A stretch of 64,000 nucleotides of DNA, taken from NCBI RefSeq assembly GCF_008017415.1, contig NZ_VRSV01000001.1, forward strand, positions 124,001 through 188,000, in the 5' to 3' direction. The DNA comes from Microbacterium hatanonis. Its GTDB lineage: Bacteria > Actinomycetota > Actinomycetes > Actinomycetales > Microbacteriaceae. Each line of letters starts with the position of its first letter. Positions within the stretch are counted from its first letter, which is position 1. Both the position numbers and the translations under genes were made by a program. The notes below the pieces were generated by a model. The model was given only the letters and a program-made list of their open reading frames with translations, did no database searches and was not told the DNA's origin. Of this stretch, positions 49,510 through 58,068 are shown piece after piece.

Positions 49510-50799
49510 TCAGGCGAGGGCTTCGACGATCGGGCGGAACTTCACCCGCGTCTCGAGCAGCTCCGACTCCGGGTCGCTGCCGGCGACGATCCCCGCCCCC
49601 GCGTAGGCCGTCAGCGGGATCGCGTCGCGCGAGCCCGCGGGCGCGGCATCGATGTCGAACTGGGCGCAGCGAAGCGCGATCGCCCACTCACCGTCGCCCG
49701 CGCCGTCGACCCACCCGACGGCGCCGGCGTAGCGGCCGCGGTCGAACGGCTCGAGGCGATGGATCAGCTCGACGGCGTCGCGCGTGGGGGTGCCGGCGAC
49801 GGCCGCCGTCGGGTGCAGGGCCTCGAGCAGATCGAGCGACGACGCCGCATCCGACAGCACGCCCTCCACGTCGGTCGCGAGATGCCAGACGTTCGGCAGC
49901 CGCAGCGTGAAGGGCTGCTCGGCGGCGGCGAGCGCACTCGTGTGCGGTCGGAGCGAGGCGAGCACGCTCTGCACGGCGAAGCGGTGCTCGTCCTGATCCT
50001 TCGGACTCGTGGCGAGGGCGACGGATGCGGCGGCATCCGCGTCGACGTCGGCCCCCCGTGCGGTGGTGCCGGCCAGCACGCGCGCGGTGACGGTGCCGGC
50101 CGAGACGGTGACGAGCGTCTCGGGGCTCGCGCCGATGAGACCGTCGACGGCGAAGATCCAGCAGTCGGGGTAGCCCGAGGCCAGCGACCGCACGAGCCGT
50201 CGCAGGTCGGCGCCGACCGGTGCGGTGCCGACGAGATCGCGGGCGAGCACGACCTTGTCGACCTCGTGTCGCTCGATGGCGCCGAGGGCTGCGCGCACCG
50301 CGCCCTGGTACGCGTCAGGATCCATCGCGCCGGGTCCGAGGGTGGCCGACCAGTGGGGGCCGTACGGCACGCGCGCGGGGAGCCCGAGGAGCTCGTCGTC
50401 GACCACCGAGTCGGCGTGGCTGATGCGCGTCACCCACGAGCGTCCTCCGCGGCGCCCGACCACGATCCACGGCACGGTCAGCGTGCTCGTCTTCGCCGAA
50501 CGGGGGTCGAAGGTGAAGGAGCCGAGCGCGATCAGCCCCGTTCCGGGGAGCCCCACGGGGTCGTCGATCTCGGCCGCGGCGGCGATGGCCCGCCACCGTT
50601 CGGCGACGAAGCGCGCCGGGGACTCGACACCCCCCGCCGCGCGCAGCTCGTGGATCGACCCGAACGCCGCGAGCGAGGCATCGCGCCTGCTCCAGAACGC
50701 CGGGGCGTACGAGGGGGTGTACGACAGCACGTCTTCGACGGGGTCGATCTCCCGCGTCACCACGCGCAGGCGGGGGAGGGGGAGCGTGTCGGGCGTCAC
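49510..50799 (-). CDS. menF: Isochorismate synthase
   Basis: 429 residues from GTG 50799. Chorismate-binding fold: IERHEVDKVVLARDLVG, then FAVDGLIGASPETLVTVSAG, HPTAAVAGTPTRDAVELIHR, and the C-terminal YAGAGIVAGSDPESELLETR. The residues match isochorismate synthases rather than anthranilate synthases, though EntC/DhbC-type siderophore use cannot be excluded. Placement with menD and menG favours menaquinone. A TAGGCT box is 7 bases before GTG. Confidence 0.9.
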   Translation of the reverse strand: MTPDTLPLPRLRVVTREIDPVEDVLSYTPSYAPAFWSRRDASLAAFGSIHELRAAGGVESPARFVAERWRAIAAAAEIDDPVGLPGTGLIALGSFTFDPRSAKTSTLTVPWIVVGRRGGRSWVTRISHADSVVDDELLGLPARVPYGPHWSATLGPGAMDPDAYQGAVRAALGAIERHEVDKVVLARDLVGTAPVGADLRRLVRSLASGYPDCWIFAVDGLIGASPETLVTVSAGTVTARVLAGTTARGADVDADAAASVALATSPKDQDEHRFAVQSVLASLRPHTSALAAAEQPFTLRLPNVWHLATDVEGVLSDAASSLDLLEALHPTAAVAGTPTRDAVELIHRLEPFDRGRYAGAVGWVDGAGDGEWAIALRCAQFDIDAAPAGSRDAIPLTAYAGAGIVAGSDPESELLETRVKFRPIVEALA

Positions 50800-50806
50800 A
50801 GCATCC

Positions 50807-50812
50807 AGCCTA
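50807..50812 (-). promoter_or_regulatory. -10 element of a leaderless promoter (menF)
   Basis: TAGGCT on the reverse strand, 7 bases before GTG 50799. Confidence 0.5.
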
Positions 50813-50889
50813 CGACCGGGTTCCGCCGCCCGAGCGGCGAACGATCGGTGTCGAGACGACGCGCGGCCTGAGGGATGCGGGGGTCGATC

Positions 50890-50895
50890 TAGACT
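50890..50895 (+). promoter_or_regulatory. -10 element of a leaderless promoter (DUF402 gene)
   Basis: TAGACT, then TCGGGC (6 bases), then ATG 50902. Confidence 0.55.
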
Positions 50896-50901
50896 TCGGG
50901 C

Positions 50902-51465
50902 ATGACGACCCGCCCCGCACCCGGCACCCGTCTCGTGTTCCGCTGGCGCAAGTGGGACGCCTCGCCGCACTGGGTGCACGACTGCGTCTACCTGGGTTCT
51001 GACGAGTTCGGCGACTGGTTCGGGCAGTTCGCCGGATGGCGCAGCCACCGTCCGGGGCGAGACGTGGTCGCGAGCACCGACAACGTCACCCTCCTGCCCC
51101 CGAGCGGCGAGTGGGTCTTCACGGCGAACGCCCCGGCCCATCGCACGCGGGTGTACATCGATCTGGCCTGGGATGCGCGCTGGGACGCGGGCGTGCCGAC
51201 CGGCATCGACATGGACCTCGACGTGGTCGAGCAGGCGGACCGCGGCGTATGGATCGACGACCGGGACGAGTGGGAGGAGCACCGCGTGAAATACGGGTAC
51301 CCCCTCGACGTCGTCGACCGGCTCGAGGCCGTCACGCTCGATCTGGAGGCGCGCGTGAGCCGTCGCGAGGCGCCCTTCGACGACGCCACGATCGACCGGT
51401 GGTTGGGTCGTATGACGCAGCTCCACGGATCGTTCGACGCCGAGGCACCACCGGCTGACCACTGA
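50902..51465 (+). CDS. DUF402 domain protein
   Basis: 187 residues. The FomD-like/DUF402 barrel is readable from FRWRKWDASPHWVHDCVYLG through YIDLAWDARWDAGVP to the acidic strand IDMDLDVVEQADRGVWIDDR, with the conserved Asp and Lys residues (VKYGYP). Characterised relatives are nucleoside diphosphate or nucleotidyl-phosphonate hydrolases; the substrate is unknown here. It lies 22 bases before menG but menG has its own -10 box. Confidence 0.87.
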   Translation: MTTRPAPGTRLVFRWRKWDASPHWVHDCVYLGSDEFGDWFGQFAGWRSHRPGRDVVASTDNVTLLPPSGEWVFTANAPAHRTRVYIDLAWDARWDAGVPTGIDMDLDVVEQADRGVWIDDRDEWEEHRVKYGYPLDVVDRLEAVTLDLEARVSRREAPFDDATIDRWLGRMTQLHGSFDAEAPPADH

Positions 51466-51475
51466 CCGCGCCGCC

Positions 51476-51481
51476 TAGACT
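51476..51481 (+). promoter_or_regulatory. -10 element of a leaderless promoter (menG)
   Basis: TAGACT, then CGCGGT (6 bases), then ATG 51488. Confidence 0.55.
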
Positions 51482-51487
51482 CGCGGT

Positions 51488-52204
51488 ATGACCCCCGAGC
51501 CCAACCGCGCCGATCTCGCGAAGGATCCGGCCCGCGTGAGCGGCATGTTCGACCAGGTCGCCGCGAAGTACGACCGCACGAACACGGTGCTCAGCCTCGG
51601 GAACGACCGCTTCTGGCGCGTGGCGACGACCCGTGCCGTGGCGCCGCAGGCAGGACAGCGCATCCTCGATCTCGCCGCCGGCACCGGGGCCTCGAGCGTG
51701 GCGCTCGCGCGCAGCGGCGCCGACGTGGTCGCCGCCGACTTCTCGCCGGGAATGATCGCCGAGGGCGCCCGACGCTACGCCGACCTCCCGAACCTGTCGT
51801 TCGTGGAGGCCAACGCCACCGACCTGCCGTTCGACGACGACGAGTTCGACACGGTCACTATGTCGTTCGGCCTGCGCAACGTCGACCAGCCGAAGAAGGC
51901 GCTCCGCGAACTGCGACGGGTGACCAAGCCCGGCGGCCGCATCGTCGTGTGCGAGTTCTCGACCCCTCCGTCGGCGCTGTTCGGCGGCCTGTACCGCTTC
52001 TACAACGACCGCGTGCTTCCCCGGGTGGCGCGCGTGGTCAGCTCCAACTCCGAGGCGTACGACTACCTCAACGAGTCGATCCGCCACTGGCCCGACCAGC
52101 CGACGCTCTCGGCATGGATGCGCGAGGAAGGGTGGGTCGACGTGGCCTACCGCAATCTGTCGCTGGGCATCGTAGCGCTGCACCGGGGGACCAATCCCTC
52201 ATGA
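51488..52204 (+). CDS. menG: Demethylmenaquinone methyltransferase
   Basis: 238 residues, UbiE/MenG family. Opening [23 protein letters not shown] motif [20 protein letters not shown], then [20 protein letters not shown] and the UbiE signature [19 protein letters not shown]. It performs the last menaquinone step, C-methylation of the naphthoquinone ring. The polyprenyl synthase gene follows after 33 bases. Confidence 0.95.
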   Translation: MTPEPNRADLAKDPARVSGMFDQVAAKYDRTNTVLSLGNDRFWRVATTRAVAPQAGQRILDLAAGTGASSVALARSGADVVAADFSPGMIAEGARRYADLPNLSFVEANATDLPFDDDEFDTVTMSFGLRNVDQPKKALRELRRVTKPGGRIVVCEFSTPPSALFGGLYRFYNDRVLPRVARVVSSNSEAYDYLNESIRHWPDQPTLSAWMREEGWVDVAYRNLSLGIVALHRGTNPS

Positions 52205-52225
52205 AGCTCCTCCACCCCCGCACGG

Positions 52226-52231
52226 TAGGCT
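52226..52231 (+). promoter_or_regulatory. -10 element of a leaderless promoter (polyprenyl synthase)
   Basis: TAGGCT, then GACACG (6 bases), then GTG 52238. Confidence 0.55.
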
Positions 52232-52237
52232 GACACG

Positions 52238-53302
52238 GTGACCCCGAGACCTTCTGCCGCGGGCTCCCGACTCATCGCGGGCAAGCTGGGGCTCGCCGAC
52301 CGCATCTTCGCGGGCGCGCGCTCCCGCCGGTTGTTGTCGACGGTCGAAGAGGGTCTCGCGCGCGTCGAGACGAGCCTCGCCCACGAGCTGAGCATCGCCG
52401 ACACCCTCGCCGACGCGACCAGCCGCTACCTCTACGAGGCGGGCGGCAAGCGCATCCGCCCCATGCTCACGATCCTCACCGCCCAGCTCGGCGACGGGGT
52501 CACCGACGACGTGGTCGAGGCCGCCGTCGCTCTCGAGATGACGCACCTCGGTTCGCTCTATCACGACGACGTCATGGACGGCGCGGACGTCCGTCGGGGC
52601 GTGCCCAGCGCGCAGACCGTGTGGGGCAACAACATCGCCATCCTCACCGGCGACCTCCTCTTCTCCCGCGCGAGCCAGATCATGGCCCGGCAGGGCGAGC
52701 GCGCCATCCGCCTGCAGGCCGACACCTTCGAACGCCTGGTGCTCGGCCAGATGCACGAGACGGTCGGCCCGGGCGAGGGCGACGACCCCGTCGCGTTCTA
52801 CCTCGACGTGCTCGGCGACAAGACCGGCTCGCTCATCGCCACCGCCGCCGAGGCCGGAGTCATCTTCTCGCACGGGCCCGTCGGGCTCGAAGCCGCGATG
52901 CGCACCTTCGGCGAGAAGGCCGGTGTCGCCTTCCAGCTGCTCGACGACGTGATCGATCTCTCGGCCGACCCCGACGAGACCGGCAAGGTGCCCGGCACCG
53001 ACCTGCGCGCAGGCGTGCCGACGATGCCGTACCTGCTGCTCGGCGAGCGCACCGATGCCGCGTCGCGGGCGCTCCGCGGCACGATCGACGACGGCGTCTC
53101 CCGCATCGCCGAGGGTGCCGATCCGGCGCTCCTCGACGGTCCTCTCGCCCAGCTCCGCGACCACGACGCCACGCGCGACACGCTGCGTCTGGCCCACCAG
53201 TGGTCGCAGGACGCCATCGACGCGCTCGAACCCGTCCCCGACGGAGCCGTGCGCGAGGCGTTGACGCGCTTCGCGCAGGCCGTCGCCGACCGCTCCAGCT
53301 GA
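52238..53302 (+). CDS. Long-chain polyprenyl diphosphate synthase
   Basis: 354 residues. First Asp-rich motif DDVMDGADVRRG (about residues 109-120) and second LLDDVIDLSADPDETGKVPG near residue 234; small residues before the first motif allow long chains. GGKRIRPML is the IPP-binding lysine-arginine region. It probably makes the side chain used by MenA; the position after menG matches mycobacterial grcC1. Chain length cannot be read from sequence. Confidence 0.93.
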   Translation: MTPRPSAAGSRLIAGKLGLADRIFAGARSRRLLSTVEEGLARVETSLAHELSIADTLADATSRYLYEAGGKRIRPMLTILTAQLGDGVTDDVVEAAVALEMTHLGSLYHDDVMDGADVRRGVPSAQTVWGNNIAILTGDLLFSRASQIMARQGERAIRLQADTFERLVLGQMHETVGPGEGDDPVAFYLDVLGDKTGSLIATAAEAGVIFSHGPVGLEAAMRTFGEKAGVAFQLLDDVIDLSADPDETGKVPGTDLRAGVPTMPYLLLGERTDAASRALRGTIDDGVSRIAEGADPALLDGPLAQLRDHDATRDTLRLAHQWSQDAIDALEPVPDGAVREALTRFAQAVADRSS

Positions 53303-53362
53303 CCCCGTCGGCGGATCCTCAGCCTCGGGGCCGCCGACCCGCACCCAGAACGAGGGATTCCC

Positions 53363-54736
53363 ATGACGAAGCTCAGGCTCGCCATCGTGGGCGCCGGCCC
53401 CGCCGGCATCTACGCAGCCGACATCCTCCTGAAGACCGAGCGCGCGTTCGACGTGTCGATCGACCTCTTCGAGCAGCTCCCCGCGCCGTACGGTCTCGTG
53501 CGCTACGGCGTCGCCCCCGACCACCCGCGCATCAAGGGCATCATCACGGCGCTGCGCGAGGTGCTCGACAGCGGCGACATCCGCCTGTTCGGCAACGTGC
53601 GCTTCGGCGAGGACATCACCCTCGACGATCTGAAGAAGCACTACAACGCCGTCATCTTCTCCACGGGCGCGATCCGCGACACCGCCCTGGAGATCCCCGG
53701 CATCGACGCCGAAGGGTCCTACGGGGCCGCCGACTTCGTCAGCTGGTTCGACGGACACCCGGATGTGCCGCGCGAATGGCCGCTGGACGCCGCATCCGTC
53801 GCCGTCATCGGCAACGGCAACGTCGCGCTCGACATCACGCGCATGCTCGCCAAGCACGCCGACGACCTCCTCCCCACCGAGATCCCCGAGAACGTCTACG
53901 AGGGGCTGAAGGCCTCGCCCGTCACCGACGTCCACGTCTTCGGTCGGCGCGGACCGGCGCAGGTGAAGTTCACCCCGCTGGAGCTGCGCGAGCTCGGCGA
54001 GCTGCGCGACGTCGACATGGTCGTCTACGACGAGGACTTCGACTACGACGAGGCGTCGAAGGCCGCGATCGCGAGCAACAAGCAGGTCATGGTCATCGAC
54101 CGCGTGCTGCAGTCGTGGCGCAAGCGTCCCGGTGCGAACAACGCCGGCGGCGAAGCCTCGCGGCGCCTGCACCTGCACTTCTGGGCGAAGCCGGTCGAGC
54201 TGAAGACGGATGCTGACGGCCGGGTCTCGTCGTTCGTGTACGAGCGCACGCGGCCGAACGCCGAGGGCGGCGTCGAGGGCACCGGCGAGCTGCGCGAGGT
54301 GCCGATCCAGGCGCTGTACCGCGCGGTCGGCTACTTCGGTTCGCCGCTGCCGGGTGTGCCGTTCGACGAGCGCCACGGCGTGATCCCGAACCGGGAGGGC
54401 CAGGTGCTGCACCCCGACTCGAACGAGCCCGTCCCCGGCGTCTACGCGACGGGCTGGATCAAGCGCGGGCCGGTCGGCCTCATCGGCCACACCAAGTCCG
54501 ACGCGATGGAGACCGTGCGTCACCTCGTCAACGACGCAGGCCAGTGGTGGCAGCCCGAAGACCCCTCGGAGGAGTCGGTCGTCGCCCTCCTCGCCGAGCG
54601 GGGCGTGCGCTGGACCGACCTCGACGGCTGGCACCGCCTCGACGAGCACGAGATCGCCCTCGGCGCCCCGCACGAGCGCGCGCGCATCAAGGTCGTCCCC
54701 CGCGACGAGATGGTGCGGGTCTCGCGCGGCGAGTAG
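53363..54736 (+). CDS. fprA: Ferredoxin/flavodoxin-NADP reductase, adrenodoxin-reductase type
   Basis: 457 residues. FAD motif IVGAGPAGIYAADILL at residues 7-22; QLPAPYGLVRYGVAPDHPRI is the family hallmark; NADP motif VIGNGNVALDITRMLAK near residue 150; GWIKRGPVGLIGHTKSDA near the end. It passes electrons between NADPH and ferredoxin. GAGGG precedes ATG. It follows the polyprenyl synthase by 60 bases. Confidence 0.93.
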   Translation: MTKLRLAIVGAGPAGIYAADILLKTERAFDVSIDLFEQLPAPYGLVRYGVAPDHPRIKGIITALREVLDSGDIRLFGNVRFGEDITLDDLKKHYNAVIFSTGAIRDTALEIPGIDAEGSYGAADFVSWFDGHPDVPREWPLDAASVAVIGNGNVALDITRMLAKHADDLLPTEIPENVYEGLKASPVTDVHVFGRRGPAQVKFTPLELRELGELRDVDMVVYDEDFDYDEASKAAIASNKQVMVIDRVLQSWRKRPGANNAGGEASRRLHLHFWAKPVELKTDADGRVSSFVYERTRPNAEGGVEGTGELREVPIQALYRAVGYFGSPLPGVPFDERHGVIPNREGQVLHPDSNEPVPGVYATGWIKRGPVGLIGHTKSDAMETVRHLVNDAGQWWQPEDPSEESVVALLAERGVRWTDLDGWHRLDEHEIALGAPHERARIKVVPRDEMVRVSRGE

Positions 54737-54800
54737 TCCCGCGCACCGCGCCTCCCGTCTGAACACGATCTGCCGCGTCGAGCACTCCCGACCCTCGCTC

Positions 54801-54806
54801 TAGGCT
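54801..54806 (+). promoter_or_regulatory. -10 element of a leaderless promoter (alpha/beta hydrolase)
   Basis: TAGGCT, then GGGCGC (6 bases), then ATG 54813. Confidence 0.55.
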
Positions 54807-54812
54807 GGGCGC

Positions 54813-55790
54813 ATGAGCGAGGCGTGGGCGCCCGACATCCTCGGGGCGGGTTTCGAGCGGCTGACGCTGCCGCTCGGGGCCGACGATGACGGCGCCGAGC
54901 TCGTCGCGACGCTCGTGCGCAGCATCCCGCACCCCTTCGCCCGGCTGGGCGGGGCGCTGCGCGACGTCGACGTGCTCTACGTGCACGGCTGGTCGGACTA
55001 CTTCTTCCAGACCGAGCTCGCCCGCTTCTGGACCGAGCGGGGCGCCCGCTTCCACGCGCTCGACCTGCGCGGCTACGGGCGGAGCCTGCGACCGGGGCAG
55101 GTCGCGGGCGACATGCGTTCGCTCGAGGACTACGACGTCGACATCGCCGCGGCGCTGGAGGCGATGGGGCGGGATGCGGCGCGCCGCCGCAAGCTCGTCG
55201 TGCTCGGCCATTCGACGGGCGGACTCGTGCTGACGCTCTGGGCCGCGCGGCACCCGGGGGTCGCGGACGCCGTCATCCTCAACAGCCCGTGGCTGGAGTT
55301 CCAGGTCGGCGCGGTGGGCCGACAGGCGCTCACGCCGATCGTGAACGCCCGGGCGCGTTTCGACCCGTACGGCTCTCACCCGGTGGTCGACCTCGGGTTC
55401 TACACCCGGGCGCAGCGCGAGGTGGGCTCGCTGCCGGACTCCCCGGAGGGGTGGCGTCCGCCCCAGGGGTTCCCGACGCATCCGGCGTGGCTGGCCGCGA
55501 TCCTCGAGGGCCACCGCCGCGTCGCACTGGGGGTCGACGTCGGCGCTCCCGCCCTCGTGCTGCTGTCGGCGCGATCGATCCTGGCGGCGTCGTGGAATCC
55601 CGAGATGACCGAGGTCGACTCCGTGCTCGTGGTCGACGACATCGCCCGCCGGGCCACGCGCATCGCCGAGACCGTGACGATCGCACGCATCGACGGCGCC
55701 CTGCACGACGTGTTCCTCTCGCGGCCCCGACCGCGCGAGCGCGCCTACGCCGAACTGGAGAGATTCGCGCGCAGCGTGCTCGAGCGGTGA
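54813..55790 (+). CDS. Alpha/beta hydrolase (serine aminopeptidase/monoacylglycerol lipase-like)
   Basis: 325 residues. Elbow VVLGHSTGGLVLTLWAARHP with Ser near residue 133, preceded by LDLRGYGRSLRPGQ and YVHGWSDYFFQTEL for the oxyanion hole; the C-terminal His is likely in GALHDVFLS. It resembles monoacylglycerol-lipase-like enzymes. Because no menH is seen among the men genes it could be considered for that step, but its lid and size fit lipases better. Confidence 0.85.
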   Translation: MSEAWAPDILGAGFERLTLPLGADDDGAELVATLVRSIPHPFARLGGALRDVDVLYVHGWSDYFFQTELARFWTERGARFHALDLRGYGRSLRPGQVAGDMRSLEDYDVDIAAALEAMGRDAARRRKLVVLGHSTGGLVLTLWAARHPGVADAVILNSPWLEFQVGAVGRQALTPIVNARARFDPYGSHPVVDLGFYTRAQREVGSLPDSPEGWRPPQGFPTHPAWLAAILEGHRRVALGVDVGAPALVLLSARSILAASWNPEMTEVDSVLVVDDIARRATRIAETVTIARIDGALHDVFLSRPRPRERAYAELERFARSVLER

Positions 55791-55800
55791 GGGCCCGCGC

Positions 55801-56436
55801 TCAGCGGGTGGCGCGGGCGAGGTTCGCCTCGAGCTCCTCGCGGTTCTGCGGGACGACGTATGCGGGCTGGTCGCGCTCGACGCGCCAGCTCTCCGACAGC
55901 GGCCCGATGTTCACCGTGTCGAAGCCGAACTCGTCGTAGATCGAGGCGACGAGGTCGGATGCTTCGGTGTGATCGCTCGCCGTGGCGAGCGCTCGGCGAC
56001 CCGGGGTGCCCGCGGCGGTTCCGTCGGTGAGGATCGTGCCGCTCATGATGTGGTTGAACGCCTTCGCGACCTTCGAGGTGGGGAGGTGCTCCTGCAGCAT
56101 CTGCGAGGTCGTCGTCTGCTTCTCCTCGAGCGCGGGGATGCGGCCGTCGCGCTCCCAGTAGTAGTTGTTCGTGTCGAGCACGATCTTGCCGGCGAGCGGC
56201 TCGACCGGGACCTGATCGAGCGCCTTGAGCGGCACCGTCACCACGACGACGTCGCCGAACGCAGCCGCTTCTTCCGCCGTGCCGGCGGTGGCGCGGTCGC
56301 CGAGTTCGGAGACGAGGTCCGCGAGGGTCTCGGGGCCGCGGGAGTTCGCGATCTTCACGTCGTAGCCGCGCTCGACGAACCCGCGTGCCAGGGTCGATCC
56401 GATGTGTCCTGCGCCGATGATTCCTACCTGTGTCAT
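55801..56436 (-). CDS. NADPH-dependent F420 reductase-like protein
   Basis: 211 residues from ATG 56436. Rossmann motif VGIIGAGHIGSTLARGFVER at residues 4-23 with KIANSRGPETLADLV for NADP selection, then VVVVTVPLKALDQVPVEPL and KIVLDTNNYYWERDG. The fold is that of Fno/F420:NADP oxidoreductases, often of uncertain cofactor in actinobacteria. It may supply reduced F420 for the LLM enzymes in this window, which is inference. Confidence 0.85.
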   Translation of the reverse strand: MTQVGIIGAGHIGSTLARGFVERGYDVKIANSRGPETLADLVSELGDRATAGTAEEAAAFGDVVVVTVPLKALDQVPVEPLAGKIVLDTNNYYWERDGRIPALEEKQTTTSQMLQEHLPTSKVAKAFNHIMSGTILTDGTAAGTPGRRALATASDHTEASDLVASIYDEFGFDTVNIGPLSESWRVERDQPAYVVPQNREELEANLARATR

Positions 56437-56764
56437 CTTCGGGACAACACGTCTCCCGACCTCGTATTCCCGGCGCCACGGGCCCGGTGAGGTCGCATAG
56501 CAGTCGTGCGGATGCGGCGTCAATGGCCTCGGAGCGGTCGTCTGCCAGCGCTAGCTTCGTGAGTGCTCCACCCCCGCGATTCAACGGCTCATCGGTCGGT
56601 GTTCGGGTCACCGATCTTCTGGCCGCGCGGGGATGACGACCCCCGGCGGAGAGGCTTTCCCGCCGGGGGTCGTATTCTTCCCGGGCGCCCGGCGTTCTCG
56701 ACCGCCGAAACACGGCGGTAGTGTGGACGCGGCCCAGCCCGGGGCCGCGATCGAAGCGAGACGC
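56437..56764. other. 328-base divergent intergenic region
   Basis: It lies between the F420-reductase-like gene (reverse) and the TauE/SafE gene (forward). It holds the hairpin at 56636-56673, a possible forward -10 box TAGTGT at 56720-56725, and GAAGCGAGA before ATG 56765. Open frames inside it have poor third-position GC and no family resemblance. No tRNA-like T-arm or other RNA gene was recognised. Confidence 0.6.
56636..56673 (+). terminator. Hairpin in the intergenic region upstream of the TauE/SafE gene
   Basis: Perfect 14-base arms ACGACCCCCGGCGG and CCGCCGGGGGTCGT with a 10-base loop, followed by ATTCTTCC. No forward gene is recognised directly upstream, so it may end an unannotated short RNA or antisense transcript, or act as an attenuator. 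Confidence 0.7.
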
Positions 56765-57562
56765 ATGACCTCTTCCACTGAGCCGCGGCGCGGCACCCGG
56801 TTCGTGATCACGTGCATCGGGGTGGGCCTGCTAGCGGGCCTGCTCTCGGGGCTGTTCGGGGTCGGCGGCGGAACGGTCATCGTGCCGCTGCTCGTGCTGA
56901 TCCTCCGCTTCGACCAGCGTCTCGCCGCGGGCACGTCGCTCGCCGCCATCGTGCCGACCGCATCGGTGGGAGTGATCTCCTACGCGGTCCACGGCTCGGT
57001 GGCGTGGATCCCCGCGATCATCCTCGCGGTCGGTGCCGTGATCGGCGCGCAGATCGGCACCTGGCTGCTGCCGAAGGTGTCGCAGACGGCCCTGCGGTGG
57101 GCGTTCGTGGCGTTCCTCGTGGTCGTCATCGCGAGCCTGTTCTTCATCATCCCCTCGCGCGACGCCGAGCTCGAGCTCACCTGGCTCAGTGGAACCGGGC
57201 TCGCGGTGCTCGGTGTGATCACCGGCATCCTGGCGGGGCTCCTCGGCGTCGGGGGCGGCATCATCGTCGTCCCGGCGCTGATGCTGCTCTTCGGCACGAG
57301 CGACCTCATCGCCAAGGGCACATCGCTGCTCATGATGATCCCCACGGCCATCTCGGGAACCGTCGGCAACCTCCGCCGCAAGAACGTCGACCTGCGCGCC
57401 GCCGCCATGATCGGTATCGCCGCGTGCACGACCACGGCTCTGGGCGCGTGGATCGCCACGCTCGTCGACCCGTTCGTCGGCAACGTGCTGTTCGCGGCGT
57501 TCCTGGTCTTCATCTCCGTGCAGATGGCGATGAAGGCGATCCGCGGACGCCACCAGCGCTGA
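56765..57562 (+). CDS. Sulfite exporter TauE/SafE family membrane protein
   Basis: 265 residues from ATG 56765. Two homologous halves, each opening with the family glycine motif: LLSGLFGVGGGTVIVPLLVL near residue 25 and LAGLLGVGGGIIVVPALMLL near 157. About eight helices. The family exports small anions such as sulfite, sulfoacetate or organosulfur compounds. The substrate is unknown and no sulfur gene is adjacent. Confidence 0.92.
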   Translation: MTSSTEPRRGTRFVITCIGVGLLAGLLSGLFGVGGGTVIVPLLVLILRFDQRLAAGTSLAAIVPTASVGVISYAVHGSVAWIPAIILAVGAVIGAQIGTWLLPKVSQTALRWAFVAFLVVVIASLFFIIPSRDAELELTWLSGTGLAVLGVITGILAGLLGVGGGIIVVPALMLLFGTSDLIAKGTSLLMMIPTAISGTVGNLRRKNVDLRAAAMIGIAACTTTALGAWIATLVDPFVGNVLFAAFLVFISVQMAMKAIRGRHQR

Positions 57563-57606
57563 CGTCGCGGGGGTCCCACGGCCCGGGGAGTGCGGACCGG
57601 GCTCGG

Positions 57607-57612
57607 TAGGAT
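57607..57612 (+). promoter_or_regulatory. -10 element of a leaderless promoter (MaoC pair and murB)
   Basis: TAGGAT, then GGTCGG (6 bases), then GTG 57619. GTG is thereby preferred over downstream starts. Confidence 0.55.
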
Positions 57613-57618
57613 GGTCGG

Positions 57619-58068
57619 GTGCCCGTGAATCCCGATCTGGTCGGCCGTGTCTTCCCGCCGACCCCTCCCTACCTGGTCGGGCGAGAGAAGGTGCGCGAGT
57701 TCGCGCGCGCCGTCTTCGCCGAGGCCCCCCAGCACAGCGATGTCGACGCCGCCCGGGACCTGGGCTACGCCGACGTCGTCGCGCCGCCGACCTTCGCGAT
57801 GGTCGTGCAGGACATCACGCTCCAGCAGCTGCTCGCCGAGCCCGGATCGGGCATCGAGCTCTCGCGCCTCGTCCACGCCGAGCAGCGCTTCCGCTACACC
57901 CGGCCGATCGTCGCGGGCGACGAGCTGACCGCGACCCTGACCGTCGGCGGCATCCGCACGCTCGGCGGGAACGCGATGGTCACCAGCGACGCCGAGATCG
58001 TCGACGCGACCGGTGCCCACGTCGTCACGGCCACGAGCGTGCTGCTCGTGGGGGAGGGGGCGGCATGA
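57619..58068 (+). CDS. MaoC-like dehydratase, HadA/UPF0336 type (N-terminal hot-dog subunit)
   Basis: 149 residues. FAS1-like dehydratase hot-dog: PDLVGRVFPPTPPYLVGREK at the start, then DVVAPPTFAMVVQ and HAEQRFRYTRPIVAGDELTA. It lacks the DxNPxH catalytic motif, which is in its partner, so the pair forms a heterodimer like HadAB. It overlaps the next gene by 4 bases. In mycobacteria these dehydrate beta-hydroxyacyl-ACP for mycolates; mycolate-free genera keep the pair for an unclear acyl substrate. Confidence 0.9.
   Translation: MPVNPDLVGRVFPPTPPYLVGREKVREFARAVFAEAPQHSDVDAARDLGYADVVAPPTFAMVVQDITLQQLLAEPGSGIELSRLVHAEQRFRYTRPIVAGDELTATLTVGGIRTLGGNAMVTSDAEIVDATGAHVVTATSVLLVGEGAA

Noticed and set aside
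54813..55790. Assignment of this alpha/beta hydrolase as MenH
   Set aside because: It has the right fold and lies near men genes, but its size and lid region resemble monoacylglycerol lipases, and no MenH-specific residues were recognised.
56523..56636. 37-codon frame before the intergenic hairpin
   Set aside because: Third-position GC is well below that of the neighbouring genes, there is no ribosome site and no similarity. It is kept only as context for the hairpin finding.
56560..56640. Possible tRNA around GTTCGGGTC
   Set aside because: The T-loop adenine is missing and no acceptor or anticodon stem can be formed.
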